Below, piece after piece: positions 43,892-52,475 of a stretch of 64,000 nt of DNA. This stretch comes from Thalassolituus sp. UBA674 (lineage in GTDB: Bacteria > Pseudomonadota > Gammaproteobacteria > Pseudomonadales > Oceanobacteraceae): the NCBI GenBank assembly GCA_002298335.1, contig DBNK01000003.1, positions 266,508 through 330,507 on the forward strand. Direction: 5' to 3'. The notes beneath the pieces were generated by a model. It did not search any database and was not told where the DNA came from. It worked only from the letters and a program-made list of their open reading frames with translations. Position numbers and translations under genes: made by a program. Positions within the stretch are counted from its first letter, which is position 1, and each line of letters opens with the position of its first letter.

Positions 43892-44464
43892 ATGAAAAAA
43901 CTGACCGGAATTCTGCTCACAACGCTGACCATGTCATTTCCCGCTTTTGTTTCGGCGGGGGGTACCCTCGATCTCAGCCTGTCTGATACCGCGGCACGCG
44001 TTGCCTGGGATGCCACCAAGGTCAGCAGCGGTATGCACGTAAGTGCCGCGTACCTGCATGAGAGTGATGACGGTCAGGATGGTGATATGGTTTCAGGCGG
44101 TCTGCACATTGTTGATGTGCGTCAGAGCCAGTCCAGCCTGTATATGGGGATCGGTGGCCAGGTTTACGGCTTTGTGAGTGATGACTACTCCGGTGGTGCA
44201 CTCGGTGTTGGCGGTTTCTTCCGTTACGGCATGCCGTTCAACCGGGATCTGGCACTGGCCGGCTACGTGTATTACGCACCACCGGTAGTGTCTTTCTCAG
44301 ATATTGAAAACATGTTTGATGCGGATCTGCGTCTGCAATATAGCGTACTCAAATCCGCACACGTCTATGCGGGTCTGAGAATGACCAGCATCAAACTGGA
44401 AGAGCAGGATGACCGTTATAAGTTTGCTGACGGCCTGCATCTGGGTCTGCGTCTGGATTTCTGA
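43892..44464 (+). CDS. YfaZ-like outer-membrane protein
   Basis: About 190 residues from ATG 43892, with signal peptide MKKLTGILLTTLTMSFPAFV(SA). The mature part is a small beta-barrel pattern, with MYMGIGGQVYGF-like and GGALGVGGFFRYGMPF strands, ending in LHLGLRLDF with a C-terminal Phe, typical of outer-membrane insertion. It resembles YfaZ-family porin-like proteins. The next gene begins in its stop codon (TGATG). Confidence 0.78.
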   Translation: MKKLTGILLTTLTMSFPAFVSAGGTLDLSLSDTAARVAWDATKVSSGMHVSAAYLHESDDGQDGDMVSGGLHIVDVRQSQSSLYMGIGGQVYGFVSDDYSGGALGVGGFFRYGMPFNRDLALAGYVYYAPPVVSFSDIENMFDADLRLQYSVLKSAHVYAGLRMTSIKLEEQDDRYKFADGLHLGLRLDF

Positions 44465-44919
44465 TGAACTCCTGGATCGGTCACACCAATCAGAAACTCT
44501 ATTTTGCCCGCCTTCTGCTTGAACAGGCAGAGGCGGACTCCTCCGTACAGGCACAGGCAGCGGGTGAAGGTGCTTTGGCGCTGCTGGGGGAAGCCTGGCT
44601 GAGTTATCTGAATGAGTTGGCGATAAATGCCAGTGCCGGATCCCGGGTGACCAGTCTTGCTGAGCTGATGGCTGTGGTACCTCTGGTTACCGGGGAGATA
44701 ACGGAAATCAAAAATCTTTCTGTAATTCCAGGCTCATGGGTGGTTGAGATGTCAGCCGCACTGGCCGGACAGAACCAGCCAAAAGCGGCAAAAGCCGTGC
44801 AGGATGTACCTTCTGGCCTGATTGCTTTGCGTGCCGCGGACGGTCTGCCGCTCAGACAATGGTGGCAGGCAATGTCGGACCTCATTGATAGTCAGCGGGA
44901 GAACCGTCAGGAAACCTGA
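44464..44919 (+). CDS. DUF6586-type conserved protein
   Basis: 151 residues, soluble and largely helical (KLYFARLLLEQAEADSS, GEGALALLGEAWLSYLNEL). It resembles a conserved hypothetical protein found near sulA-lexA in pseudomonads. No catalytic motif. Coupled to the YfaZ-like gene by a one-base overlap. A ten-base perfect inverted repeat (ACCGTCAGGA/TCCTGACGGT, 44903-44930) spans its stop codon and may mark the transcript end. Confidence 0.7.
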   Translation: MNSWIGHTNQKLYFARLLLEQAEADSSVQAQAAGEGALALLGEAWLSYLNELAINASAGSRVTSLAELMAVVPLVTGEITEIKNLSVIPGSWVVEMSAALAGQNQPKAAKAVQDVPSGLIALRAADGLPLRQWWQAMSDLIDSQRENRQET

Positions 44920-44993
44920 CTCCTGACGGTATACCGATTACAGTGAATGGCGGTTTATGGTAAAATCGCCGTCAGTTTCCCAGAGTAAGTTGT

Positions 44994-45248
44994 ATGTCCC
45001 GCTTCTTAGAGATTATTGAATTATCCAATGGTGATATCGCCCTTCGTCATGTTGATGAAGAACAGGGTGATGCACTGGTTAAAATTCACTTCTCAGATGA
45101 CGCCAAGGCCAGTCTGCAGGAGCACTGTGTGGATGTTGCACGGGCCATGCTGGAAGCCGGTGCGCTGAAAGTGGGTGAGCTCTCGGGTATTGAATTTGAA
45201 CAGAGCCCGTTTGAAACGGAAGCATCACCGGGTCGCAGAGTGCACTGA
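44994..45248 (+). CDS. Small conserved protein (PA3009-like), unknown
   Basis: 84 residues, acidic and soluble, beginning SRFLEIIELSNGDIALRHVD and carrying EGDALVKIHF-like and CVDVARAMLEAGALKVGEL helices. A short protein of this kind lies between sulA and its neighbour in pseudomonads. Function unknown. A strong terminator follows. Confidence 0.7.
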   Translation: MSRFLEIIELSNGDIALRHVDEEQGDALVKIHFSDDAKASLQEHCVDVARAMLEAGALKVGELSGIEFEQSPFETEASPGRRVH

Positions 45249-45316
45249 GACCACGCTCGGCTGTATCGACAGACAGATCAGATTGAGTGTCTGTGCCAAC
45301 CTGAAAAAGTGAACCT

Positions 45317-45346
45317 GAAAAAAGCCGGCAATTGCCGGCTTTTTTT
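45317..45346. terminator. Bidirectional terminator between the PA3009-like gene and sulA
   Basis: Perfect palindrome AGCCGGCA-ATTGCCGGCT flanked by AAAA and TTTTTTT; usable on both strands. Confidence 0.9.
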
Positions 45347-45392
45347 GTGTCTGCAGTGTCACACCTGCGAGAGAGAATCAGTCGGCCAGAAA

Positions 45393-45815
45393 TCAGTATT
45401 CCCGGCGTACCAGAATAAGATGAGTGCCTTTACTTTCGGCCAGTATGCGCAGCTGTTGACGGGTACTGCGACTGATATGACCGGTCCATTCCACAATCAG
45501 GTGGCTTTTGGCAGAGTTCAGGGCCCGCACGCACAACTCGTGCTGGTTAGCCGAGGTCGTCGCCAGATGCAGTACGGGGGAGTCCTGTAATCCGCAGCGG
45601 ACCAGCCAGTCTTTATTCATGGACTGATTCGGGCTGAACCACATCAGCCAGCGTTTGTGGCTGTTGCAGTGCGCCAGCATCGGCAGCAGCAGGTGTGGCT
45701 GGATGGCGCTGCCATCCGAGACAATGACTTCACTCATGCTGCCAGCAGGTGCTGCCGGTGCAGCTTTCACCGAGGGCAGGGCAGTTAACCGGGTGTCAAA
45801 AGCAGTCTGAAACAT
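45393..45815 (-). CDS. sulA: SOS cell-division inhibitor SulA
   Basis: 140 residues. The conserved core includes LLLPMLAHCNSHKRWLMWFSP, then CVRALNSAKSHLIVEWTG, which match the SulA fold that binds FtsZ. It starts 11 bases after the lexA stop with GAGGAG upstream, so it is cotranscribed with lexA and under the same LexA boxes. In pseudomonads the same lexA-sulA order is found. Confidence 0.88.
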   Translation of the reverse strand: MFQTAFDTRLTALPSVKAAPAAPAGSMSEVIVSDGSAIQPHLLLPMLAHCNSHKRWLMWFSPNQSMNKDWLVRCGLQDSPVLHLATTSANQHELCVRALNSAKSHLIVEWTGHISRSTRQQLRILAESKGTHLILVRREY

Positions 45816-45826
45816 GATGGTGCTCC

Positions 45827-46432
45827 TCAGTCGCGGCGGATGACGCCGACGTAAAGACCTTCGATGCTGAATGCCTGATGCTTGAGATCGACTTCGATCG
45901 GCTCGTAGTCATCATTCTCAGGAAACAGCAGTACCTGATTACGGTTTTTCTGATAGCGTTTTACGGTCACTTCGTCTTCGACCCGGGCCACAACAATCTG
46001 ACCATTACGGGCGGTTTCCGTTTTATGGACAGCGATATAGTCGCCATCCATGATCCCGATTTTTTTCATGCTGTCGCCATGAACTTCCAGCAGAAAGTCG
46101 GCTTCAGGATGAAAGAAGGACGGCGGAATCTCGCAGTACTCTTCAATATGCTCCTGCGCCAGAATTGGTTCACCGGCAGCAACCCGGCCTATGACGGGTA
46201 AACCCGGATTTTCTTCTTCAACAATGCGGATGCCACGGCTGGCACCAGGCATCATTTCAATGGCGCCTTTCCGCGCCAGCGCTTTGAGATGCTCTTCGGC
46301 GGCGTTGGGAGAGCGGAAGCCCAGCTCCTGAGCTATTTCCGCACGGGTAGGCGGAAAGCCAGATTCTTCAATGGCGGAGCGGATGAAATCCAGTACTTCC
46401 TGCTGGCGTGCTGTAAGCTTGATCATGCGCAT
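45827..46432 (-). CDS. lexA: SOS repressor LexA
   Basis: 201 residues. Winged HTH at the N-terminus (IKLTARQQEVLDFI, GFPPTRAEIAQELGFRSPNAAEEHLKAL), cleavage-site region with AAGEP (GRVAAGEPIL), and S24 catalytic residues: Ser in VHGDSMKKIGI and Lys in VARVEDEVTVKRY. ATG 46432 and ATG 46426 are both possible; the second gives the canonical MIKLT start. Three LexA boxes lie directly upstream. Confidence 0.97.
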   Translation of the reverse strand: MRMIKLTARQQEVLDFIRSAIEESGFPPTRAEIAQELGFRSPNAAEEHLKALARKGAIEMMPGASRGIRIVEEENPGLPVIGRVAAGEPILAQEHIEEYCEIPPSFFHPEADFLLEVHGDSMKKIGIMDGDYIAVHKTETARNGQIVVARVEDEVTVKRYQKNRNQVLLFPENDDYEPIEVDLKHQAFSIEGLYVGVIRRD

Positions 46433-46437
46433 CTCAT

Positions 46438-46497
46438 CTGTTGTTTTATACAGTGCTTGTAAATATATACAGTATTAATACCTGTGTAAACACACAG
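46438..46497 (-). promoter_or_regulatory. Three LexA boxes upstream of lexA-sulA
   Basis: Matches to CTGT-N8-ACAG: CTGTTGTTTTATACAG (46438-46453), TTGTAAATATATACAG (46457-46472; one mismatch) and CTGTGTAAACACACAG (46482-46497). Boxes are spaced 19 and 25 bases start-to-start. They lie between the divergent lexA and psrA genes and explain autorepression of lexA. Confidence 0.88.
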
Positions 46498-46566
46498 TAG
46501 TTGAATATCTCCGGGTTTGTCCGCTCTGGCATTCCCGGCCCTTGTACCGGATACTTGCGCCTGTAC

Positions 46567-46590
46567 CGTTTTAAACGTATGTTTAAAACG
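46567..46590 (+). promoter_or_regulatory. PsrA operator palindrome
   Basis: Perfect ten-base inverted repeat CGTTTTAAAC-GTAT-GTTTAAAACG ending 17 bases before the psrA start. The AAAC-N4-GTTT core fits the known PsrA box, so psrA is probably autoregulated here. Confidence 0.75.
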
Positions 46591-46607
46591 AATTAAGCGG
46601 ATGTGTT

Positions 46608-47288
46608 ATGCCTCAGAAAGATACTTCAAAAGCTATTCTCGAAGCCGCCGAGCAGCTGTTTTCAGAGCGTGGTTTTGCAGAAACCTCACTGCGCACCATT
46701 ACTGCCCGTGCGGGGGTGAACCTGGCCGCGGTGAATTATCACTTCGGTTCGAAAAAGTCTCTGATTCATGCAGTGTTCGCAGGATTCCTCACGCCCTTCA
46801 CGGCACGTTTACGTTCTGAACTCAGCCTGTATGAAGAGTCGCTGGCGGATGAGCCGGCTGAGTTGAGGTACCTGCTGGGTATCGTCTTCAATACTGCGCT
46901 GTTGACCTGTGCAGATCAGCCGGAGCGTCTTAACCGTTTCATGCGTCTGCTGGGGTTGGCTTATACGCAGGGTCAGGGTCATATCAAACGTTATCTGAAC
47001 CGCGAATATGGTGAGGACTTTGCCAGTTTTTCTGATCTTCTGCGCCGTTCCATGCCGGAACTGAGCGCGGAAGAACTCTACTGGCGCTTTCACTTTATGT
47101 TGGGTGCGGTGATGTTTACTTTCAGCGGCGTTGACACCCTGAAAGCCATGGCGGAGCATGACGTCGGACGTCTTGCCCAGACCTCAGATGTGATTGATCT
47201 GTTGCTGCCTTTTGTCGCTGGTGGGATGCAGGTTCCGGCGCAGTTACCGGTTGCTTTTGCCGGACGGGAGGTGTCGGGTGCATCTTGA
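46608..47288 (+). CDS. psrA: TetR-family regulator PsrA
   Basis: 226 residues. The TetR HTH is at residues 6-50: AILEAAEQLFSERGFAETSL, RTITARAGVNLAAVNYHFGSKK, continuing LIHAVFAGFLTPF. This matches pseudomonad PsrA, a fatty-acid-responsive regulator of beta-oxidation genes and rpoS. It sits next to lexA in the same divergent arrangement. Its end overlaps the next gene by 11 bases. Confidence 0.9.
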   Translation: MPQKDTSKAILEAAEQLFSERGFAETSLRTITARAGVNLAAVNYHFGSKKSLIHAVFAGFLTPFTARLRSELSLYEESLADEPAELRYLLGIVFNTALLTCADQPERLNRFMRLLGLAYTQGQGHIKRYLNREYGEDFASFSDLLRRSMPELSAEELYWRFHFMLGAVMFTFSGVDTLKAMAEHDVGRLAQTSDVIDLLLPFVAGGMQVPAQLPVAFAGREVSGAS

Positions 47289-47769
47289 AGTGTCTATTGC
47301 GGATCAGGCGCTGCGTCTGGTTCAGGAAAACGGTGGTTTTGTCTCATTCCCGGTCTCGACGGGCAAGAATGGTGTTGGTGAGCAGATGAACACCGGCTGT
47401 ACTCCCCGGGGCTGGCACCGGGTAAAAATCGTGATTGGCCGTGATCAGCCTTTGCATGCGGTTTTCCGCGGGCGCCGCCCGACCGGCGAAATCTGTACTC
47501 CTGAACTGGTTACTGCGTTCCCACAACGGGACTGGGTTCTGACCCGTATTCTCTGGCTGGATGGGATCGAACCCGGTAAAAACCGTGGCGGCGAGGTCGA
47601 CAGTCTGCGCCGCTACATTTATATCCACGGAACCCCTGACTCTGAGCCCATGGGGGTGCCTCTGTCGCACGGCTGTATCCGCATGCGTAACGCCGATGTT
47701 GCCGAACTGGCGGAACTGGTTCCGGCCGGCACCCGGGTGTTGATTCAGGAGGCGGCTTTTTCATCATGA
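47278..47769 (+). CDS. L,D-transpeptidase (YkuD domain), no signal peptide seen
   Basis: About 163 residues from GTG 47278, with GGGAGG six bases upstream. The YkuD domain begins at once (VHLEVSIADQALRLVQENGG, VSTGKNG) and the catalytic motif is IHGTPDSEPMGVPLSHGCIRM with the nucleophile Cys in SHGCIRM. There is no signal peptide, unlike most periplasmic family members; several short versions are known to be like this. It overlaps psrA and nagZ, so the three are translationally linked. Confidence 0.88.
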   Translation: MHLEVSIADQALRLVQENGGFVSFPVSTGKNGVGEQMNTGCTPRGWHRVKIVIGRDQPLHAVFRGRRPTGEICTPELVTAFPQRDWVLTRILWLDGIEPGKNRGGEVDSLRRYIYIHGTPDSEPMGVPLSHGCIRMRNADVAELAELVPAGTRVLIQEAAFSS

Positions 47770-48794
47770 GTGCAGAGATTCAGCCTGTCGGAGTAGTGAC
47801 GGACGTGCAGGGGCTGACACTGACCCCTGCCGACCGGGAATTACTGCTACGCCCTGAACTCAGTGGCGTGATCTTCTTTGCGCGGAATTATGAATCACCG
47901 CAACAGCTGATTGAGCTGACAGCCTCCATCCGGGAACTACGCCCGGATCTGTTGTTGTCTGCCGACCAGGAAGGCGGGCGGGTGCAGCGTTTCCGCGAGG
48001 GTTTCAGCCGCTTTGCCCCTATGCTGACTCTGGAAGCACGGTATCGTGAGGATGAGTCTGAGGCCTGTGAGCTGGCTTTTCTTGGTGGATGTCTGCTGGC
48101 CACGGAGCTGATACAGCACGGTGTTGATCTGACCTTTGCGCCTGTTCTTGATGTGGAAAAGGATTGCTCGCGGGTGATTGGTGACCGTGCTTTTGCGCAT
48201 GATCCGGATGCTGTGACTGCACTGGCGGGTGCCTGGGCGCGGGGTCTCAATGCGGCAGGTATGAAGGCAGTCGGCAAACACTTTCCCGGTCATGGCGGGG
48301 TGGTGGGTGATTCCCATCATGAATTACCGACGGATTATCGCCCTATGTCTGAACTGGCAGCAGACATCGCCCCGTTTGCGGCACTCATCGGCGCTGGTCT
48401 GATGGCGGGTATTATGCCGGCCCATGTAATTTATCCAGCACTGGACGCACAACATACTGCCGGTTTTTCGCCATTATGGCTGCGCCGGACACTGCGTTCA
48501 GCGCTGGGATTTGATGGTGTAATTTTCAGTGATGACCTGTCGATGGCCGGTGCGGCCAGCGGCGGTGACTTTTACGAGCGCTCGTTAACAGCGGCGGCGG
48601 CGGGTGCCAATGCGTTGGTGGTCTGCAATAACCCGGACGCCTCATGGGAGGTGGTCCGCGCGGTACAGGACCTGAGACAGCAGGGCTACCCCTCATTATC
48701 ATTAGAGAGCTGGAAGCCTGACTGTCGACTCCCCGCAGATTCTGAAACTGAACAGGCCCGCACACGTCTGCGTGATGCCGGGCTGATTCTCTGA
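47766..48794 (+). CDS. nagZ: Beta-N-acetylhexosaminidase NagZ
   Basis: 342 residues, GH3. Family features: GVIFFARNYESPQQL, LLSADQEGGRVQRFREGF, FAPVLDVEKDCSRVIGDRAF, VGKHFPGHGGVVGDSHHELP (catalytic His loop) and FSDDLSMAGA with the nucleophile Asp. It removes GlcNAc from 1,6-anhydromuropeptides in the cytoplasm, in cell-wall recycling. Overlaps the transpeptidase stop by four bases. Confidence 0.96.
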   Translation: MSAEIQPVGVVTDVQGLTLTPADRELLLRPELSGVIFFARNYESPQQLIELTASIRELRPDLLLSADQEGGRVQRFREGFSRFAPMLTLEARYREDESEACELAFLGGCLLATELIQHGVDLTFAPVLDVEKDCSRVIGDRAFAHDPDAVTALAGAWARGLNAAGMKAVGKHFPGHGGVVGDSHHELPTDYRPMSELAADIAPFAALIGAGLMAGIMPAHVIYPALDAQHTAGFSPLWLRRTLRSALGFDGVIFSDDLSMAGAASGGDFYERSLTAAAAGANALVVCNNPDASWEVVRAVQDLRQQGYPSLSLESWKPDCRLPADSETEQARTRLRDAGLIL

Positions 48795-48804
48795 CAAGGC
48801 AATT

Positions 48805-49548
48805 ATGAAAACTGTAACCGCCATTATCGGTGGCACTGGCCTGACCGAGCTGGAAGGACCTGAGCTGATCCGTCAGCACGATATGACCACTGACCTGGGC
48901 AAACCATCCGGCCTGATTCACGAAGGCTTGTGGATGGGGCACCCGGTGTTGTTTCTGTCCCGCCACGGGCATCCTCACGCTCTGCCACCACATAAGGTGA
49001 ATTACCGGGCTAACCTGTTGGCCCTGCAGCAGTTGGGCGCTACCCGCATTATTGCGGTGAATGCGGTCGGTGGTATCCGTGATGATATGGTCTCGGGTCG
49101 TATCGCCGTACCGGATCAGATCATTGATTACACCTGGGGACGTGAGTCGACTTTCTTTGATGGCGACTTTCTGCCACTCGAGTACATTGATCTGACTCAT
49201 CCCTATGATGAAACGCTGCGTCAGACCATTCTGCAGGCTGCCCGGATGGCGGGTATCGAACTCTCTGTGGACGGCGTTTATGGCGCGACACAGGGACCGC
49301 GTCTGGAAACGATTGCTGAAATCACCAGAATGGAGCGGGATGGCTGTGACCTGGTCGGTATGACCGGCATGCCGGAAGCCGCCCTGGCCCGTGAACTGAA
49401 CATTCCTTACGCCAGTATCTGTCTGGTGGTGAATCCGGCGGCTGGCAAGAGTGCTGCACTGATTACCATGGATGATGTCCGTGCTGTGATCGGCATGGGC
49501 ATGGGGCGGGTCCGTGATCTGATCGCGACCTGTCTGCAACAGTCCTGA
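48805..49548 (+). CDS. 5'-methylthioinosine / methylthioadenosine phosphorylase
   Basis: 247 residues of the PNP/MTAP class. Motifs: IIGGTGLTELEGPE (phosphate site), LSRHGHPHALPPHKVNYRAN, VNAVGGIRDDMVSGRI, YGATQGPRLETIAEI and VGMTGMPEAALARELNI. The pseudomonad orthologue in this position is the 5'-methylthioinosine phosphorylase (PA3004), so this is likely the same. Ten bases after nagZ. Confidence 0.88.
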   Translation: MKTVTAIIGGTGLTELEGPELIRQHDMTTDLGKPSGLIHEGLWMGHPVLFLSRHGHPHALPPHKVNYRANLLALQQLGATRIIAVNAVGGIRDDMVSGRIAVPDQIIDYTWGRESTFFDGDFLPLEYIDLTHPYDETLRQTILQAARMAGIELSVDGVYGATQGPRLETIAEITRMERDGCDLVGMTGMPEAALARELNIPYASICLVVNPAAGKSAALITMDDVRAVIGMGMGRVRDLIATCLQQS

Positions 49549-49559
49549 CCTGCTGATAT

Positions 49560-50759
49560 ATGCTGCTGACCAGTGTGGCGACCCTGCTTGCCACTGCGGC
49601 TGTTCTTGGCCTTCTGGTGTGGCCGAAACTGGCACGCGCCGAATTATGGCGTGCGACCATCACACCACTGGCATCCATCATTGGCAGCGGCTTTCTGGTG
49701 GTCGGACCGGTGCTTATTCATGCCTTCGGTGGCTGGGCGCCGCTGGCTATGCTGCTTCTGTGTGGTGTTGCCTATCTGTTTGGCGTCACTATGCGGCGCA
49801 ACATCACCGACCGCCATCAGGGCAATAACCGCCATGCACTGAGTCTGCATGCGGAAATGGCCTCCTCCTGGGTGCTGGCGCTGGCTTATGTGATCTCTGT
49901 TACCTATTACCTGAATCTTTTCGGTGCTTTTGCTGTGCGTATCGTTGCCGAAGAGAACCAGCTGGCCGGGCGGGTCATCACGACTCTGGTACTGCTGCTG
50001 ATTTTAGTACTTGGTTGGTTTAAAGGGTTTTCTGCGCTGGAAAAACTGGAGCAGACTTCGGTGTCGTTAAAGCTTGCGGTGATTGCCGGGTTACTGGCGG
50101 GTCTGATGGTGTTCGGAACGGATGCAGCGTTTGACGGAGCCCTCTTGTTTAATCCTGTGCAGACAGGAGGCTGGGAGGCACTGACACTGATGTTTGGTCT
50201 GATTGTGACCGTGCAGGGCTTTGAGACGTCGCGTTACCTCAGCGACGAATACGGAGCTGCAGTGCGCATCCGTTCGATGAAACTGGCGCAATGGGTTTCA
50301 ACGCTGATTTACCTCGCCTACGTTATTTTTCTGGCGTATCTGTTTTCCCCGGGGCAGACTGGTCTGAGTGAGACGGCCATCATCGATCTGATGGGCTATG
50401 TTGCGCCGTTACTGCCGGCCCTGCTGATTCTGGCGGCCCTGAGTGCCCAGCTGAGTGCAGCGATTGCGGATACCGGTGGCTGCGGTGGCCTGGTCCGTGA
50501 ACTGACTCACCACAGAGTCAGTGAACGTCAGACGTACCTCCTGCTGGTGGTGGTCGGTTTGCTCCTGACCTGGGCGGCCGATATCTTTGCCATTATCAGC
50601 TATGCATCCCGGGCGTTTGCCCTGTATTACGCTCTGCAATGTGCGGTTGCGGCCCTGAATTCAGTTCATGGTGACCATGTGCTGCGTGATCGTATGTTCT
50701 TCAGCGGTATGGCATTGTTGGGGCTGGCTATGGCACTGACCGGAACGGCGGTTGAATAG
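49560..50759 (+). CDS. APC-like inner-membrane permease
   Basis: 399 residues with about 11-12 hydrophobic helices. The first segment reads WRATITPLASIIGSGFLVVGP, like the GSGI-type helix of amino-acid/polyamine permeases, and FGLIVTVQGFETSRYLSDE resembles their GFE motif. The substrate cannot be predicted. It begins 11 bases after the phosphorylase gene and ends near a further small membrane protein, so it belongs to the psrA-nagZ transcript. Confidence 0.7.
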   Translation: MLLTSVATLLATAAVLGLLVWPKLARAELWRATITPLASIIGSGFLVVGPVLIHAFGGWAPLAMLLLCGVAYLFGVTMRRNITDRHQGNNRHALSLHAEMASSWVLALAYVISVTYYLNLFGAFAVRIVAEENQLAGRVITTLVLLLILVLGWFKGFSALEKLEQTSVSLKLAVIAGLLAGLMVFGTDAAFDGALLFNPVQTGGWEALTLMFGLIVTVQGFETSRYLSDEYGAAVRIRSMKLAQWVSTLIYLAYVIFLAYLFSPGQTGLSETAIIDLMGYVAPLLPALLILAALSAQLSAAIADTGGCGGLVRELTHHRVSERQTYLLLVVVGLLLTWAADIFAIISYASRAFALYYALQCAVAALNSVHGDHVLRDRMFFSGMALLGLAMALTGTAVE

Positions 50760-50788
50760 CCATTACATTCTTACCCGGAGAATTATTG

Positions 50789-51214
50789 ATGACTTCAGAC
50801 TCACAGGCTCCCTCAACCATTATCCGTTACGGCTTCCTGTTGGCGGGTGCGTACAATGTCGGCGGGATTCTGCTGTTCTCACAGTTTTTCACCAACCCAC
50901 TGATCAGCAGTCTCTATCCGCAGGTTTTTTCTCTGGTGGGTATGTTGGGGATCATGCTCTGGGGGTTGGCCTATATGGCGGTTTCCGGCTGTTACGCACG
51001 GGTGCCCGCACTGGTAGCGGTATTTGCGTTGGAAAAGTTTCTCTACGTAGCTACCTGGGTTTACTGGCTGTGGGCACGGGGCAGTGAGCTCAGTGAGATT
51101 GCCGCAGAGTCTCCGATGACGGCGCTGTTTTATGCCGTGTACGGGCTCGGAGATCTGATCTCTGCGGTCTTTTTCATCCTTGTTGTACTGCTTGTCCGAC
51201 GTATTCAGAACTGA
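50789..51214 (+). CDS. Small four-helix membrane protein, unknown
   Basis: About 142 residues with four hydrophobic helices (YGFLLAGAYNVGGILLF, VFSLVGMLGIMLWGLAYMAV, LVAVFALEKFLYVATWVYWL, LISAVFFILVVLLV). It is not recognised; the helix arrangement resembles small conserved membrane proteins without assigned function. ATG 50789 is chosen over TTG 50786. It ends the rightward run of genes. Confidence 0.65.
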   Translation: MTSDSQAPSTIIRYGFLLAGAYNVGGILLFSQFFTNPLISSLYPQVFSLVGMLGIMLWGLAYMAVSGCYARVPALVAVFALEKFLYVATWVYWLWARGSELSEIAAESPMTALFYAVYGLGDLISAVFFILVVLLVRRIQN

Positions 51215-51254
51215 GTTTCAGCTCTCCACGGTTGCACTGACTGAGGCTGAATGA

Positions 51255-52475
51255 TCAGCAGCCCTTTGTGCGCCCGACACAGGTATTCACCCGCTGTACA
51301 CCGGTCAGACCTTCGTAGAGATCCAGCACCAGAGGATATTTTACGGCACCGTCTGCGGTCATGTATTTCGCCGAGTTCAGGTAAGCTCCGTGCTCAGCAT
51401 AAATGCGGTCTGCGTCCGGCAGCCCGGAAAAATCTTTCCACGGCACCACTTCACTCTGTAAGGACACAAACAGTCCCCGTGCGCCGTTATCGGTGAAGTT
51501 GTCGTCACTTTCATTGGCGTCATCAACGCCAATGTAGATGCTGTCATAAATACTGATCGGAAAGCACGTTACAACACCGGAGGCTTTACAGTCATCGGCG
51601 ACTGCCAGCAGTTCAATAATGCCACGCAGGCCGTTGTCCGGGTCGGTGGTCGTGAAATAGTCGCCGTTCTGAATGCCGGCCCACTGGGCCCGTTTGATGT
51701 AGAGCGCCCGGATCTGACCATCGCTGTCAGCGGGTATCGCGTTTCCGGTAGCACCATCCAGCAGATCCAGTTCGGATTCAATCAAGGTATCTCCCGCGAT
51801 AGCGAGTGCCAGGCAGTCAAACCAGTTGCCGGTGTCGCTATCGACACACGCATTCTGATAGGCCACGGCCGCGGTACCTATCACCTTGCCCTCGAAGGCA
51901 CCTGTGAGGGAAATCAGATCGGCAGAGAGGTTGCCATAGGCCGATTCAGCACCAATACGCACACCGGCGATGCGGCGTACGCCATTGTCGTCGACGGCGT
52001 AAGCCAGTTCGAGATAGGGATTGTGAATATTGAAAGGCACCAGTGTCGGGTTATCACCAAAAGCATCATCGACCCGCCCCAGGGCGAAGTTGTCCAGATG
52101 CAGGTCTGAGTCTCTTACCGCAACCTGGCCGGATTCATCGGTGATGTACTCGACAATGCGGTTGCCGTTGGAATCAAAGGTGACATCGACCGTAGGTGCC
52201 GTGCCTTCTGAACCGAACTGACGCTCAAAAGTACCGAGCTTGATGGAATCGGCATTGGCCATGATTTCGATATCGACACCGAGATTCACTTTGGAAAACT
52301 CATAATCACCGTAGGTGGTGTCGGAGTAGTTACTGGTGTCGATGGTGATGAAGGCCTGACCGGTGATGCCGCCCATTTCCTGATCGGAAATCGCTTCAAG
52401 CGCCTGGGTGTGTACAGACAGCAGTAACGTGCTGGAAATCAGGAATGTCGCTGTCAGACGGAGTCTGTGTAGCAT
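51255..52475 (-). CDS. Secreted six-Cys TGQAF-type protein, paralogue A
   Basis: 406 residues. The signal peptide (LTATFLISSTLLLSVHTQA) is followed by ISDQEMGGITGQAFITIDTS, an N-terminal pattern seen in DUF6160/FilA-like secreted proteins of marine gammaproteobacteria. The rest is Asp/Asn-rich with beta-strand character, and six cysteines (ACVD, WFDC, DDCKAS, VTCFP, NTCVG and the final KGC) suggest three disulfides. It is a paralogue of the next gene upstream on this strand, almost identical in order and length. Function unknown; exported to the periplasm or surface. Confidence 0.75.
   Translation of the reverse strand: MLHRLRLTATFLISSTLLLSVHTQALEAISDQEMGGITGQAFITIDTSNYSDTTYGDYEFSKVNLGVDIEIMANADSIKLGTFERQFGSEGTAPTVDVTFDSNGNRIVEYITDESGQVAVRDSDLHLDNFALGRVDDAFGDNPTLVPFNIHNPYLELAYAVDDNGVRRIAGVRIGAESAYGNLSADLISLTGAFEGKVIGTAAVAYQNACVDSDTGNWFDCLALAIAGDTLIESELDLLDGATGNAIPADSDGQIRALYIKRAQWAGIQNGDYFTTTDPDNGLRGIIELLAVADDCKASGVVTCFPISIYDSIYIGVDDANESDDNFTDNGARGLFVSLQSEVVPWKDFSGLPDADRIYAEHGAYLNSAKYMTADGAVKYPLVLDLYEGLTGVQRVNTCVGRTKGC

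Noticed and set aside
48526..49635. 369-codon frame opposite nagZ and the phosphorylase
   Set aside because: Spans two well-supported genes on the other strand; shadow frame.
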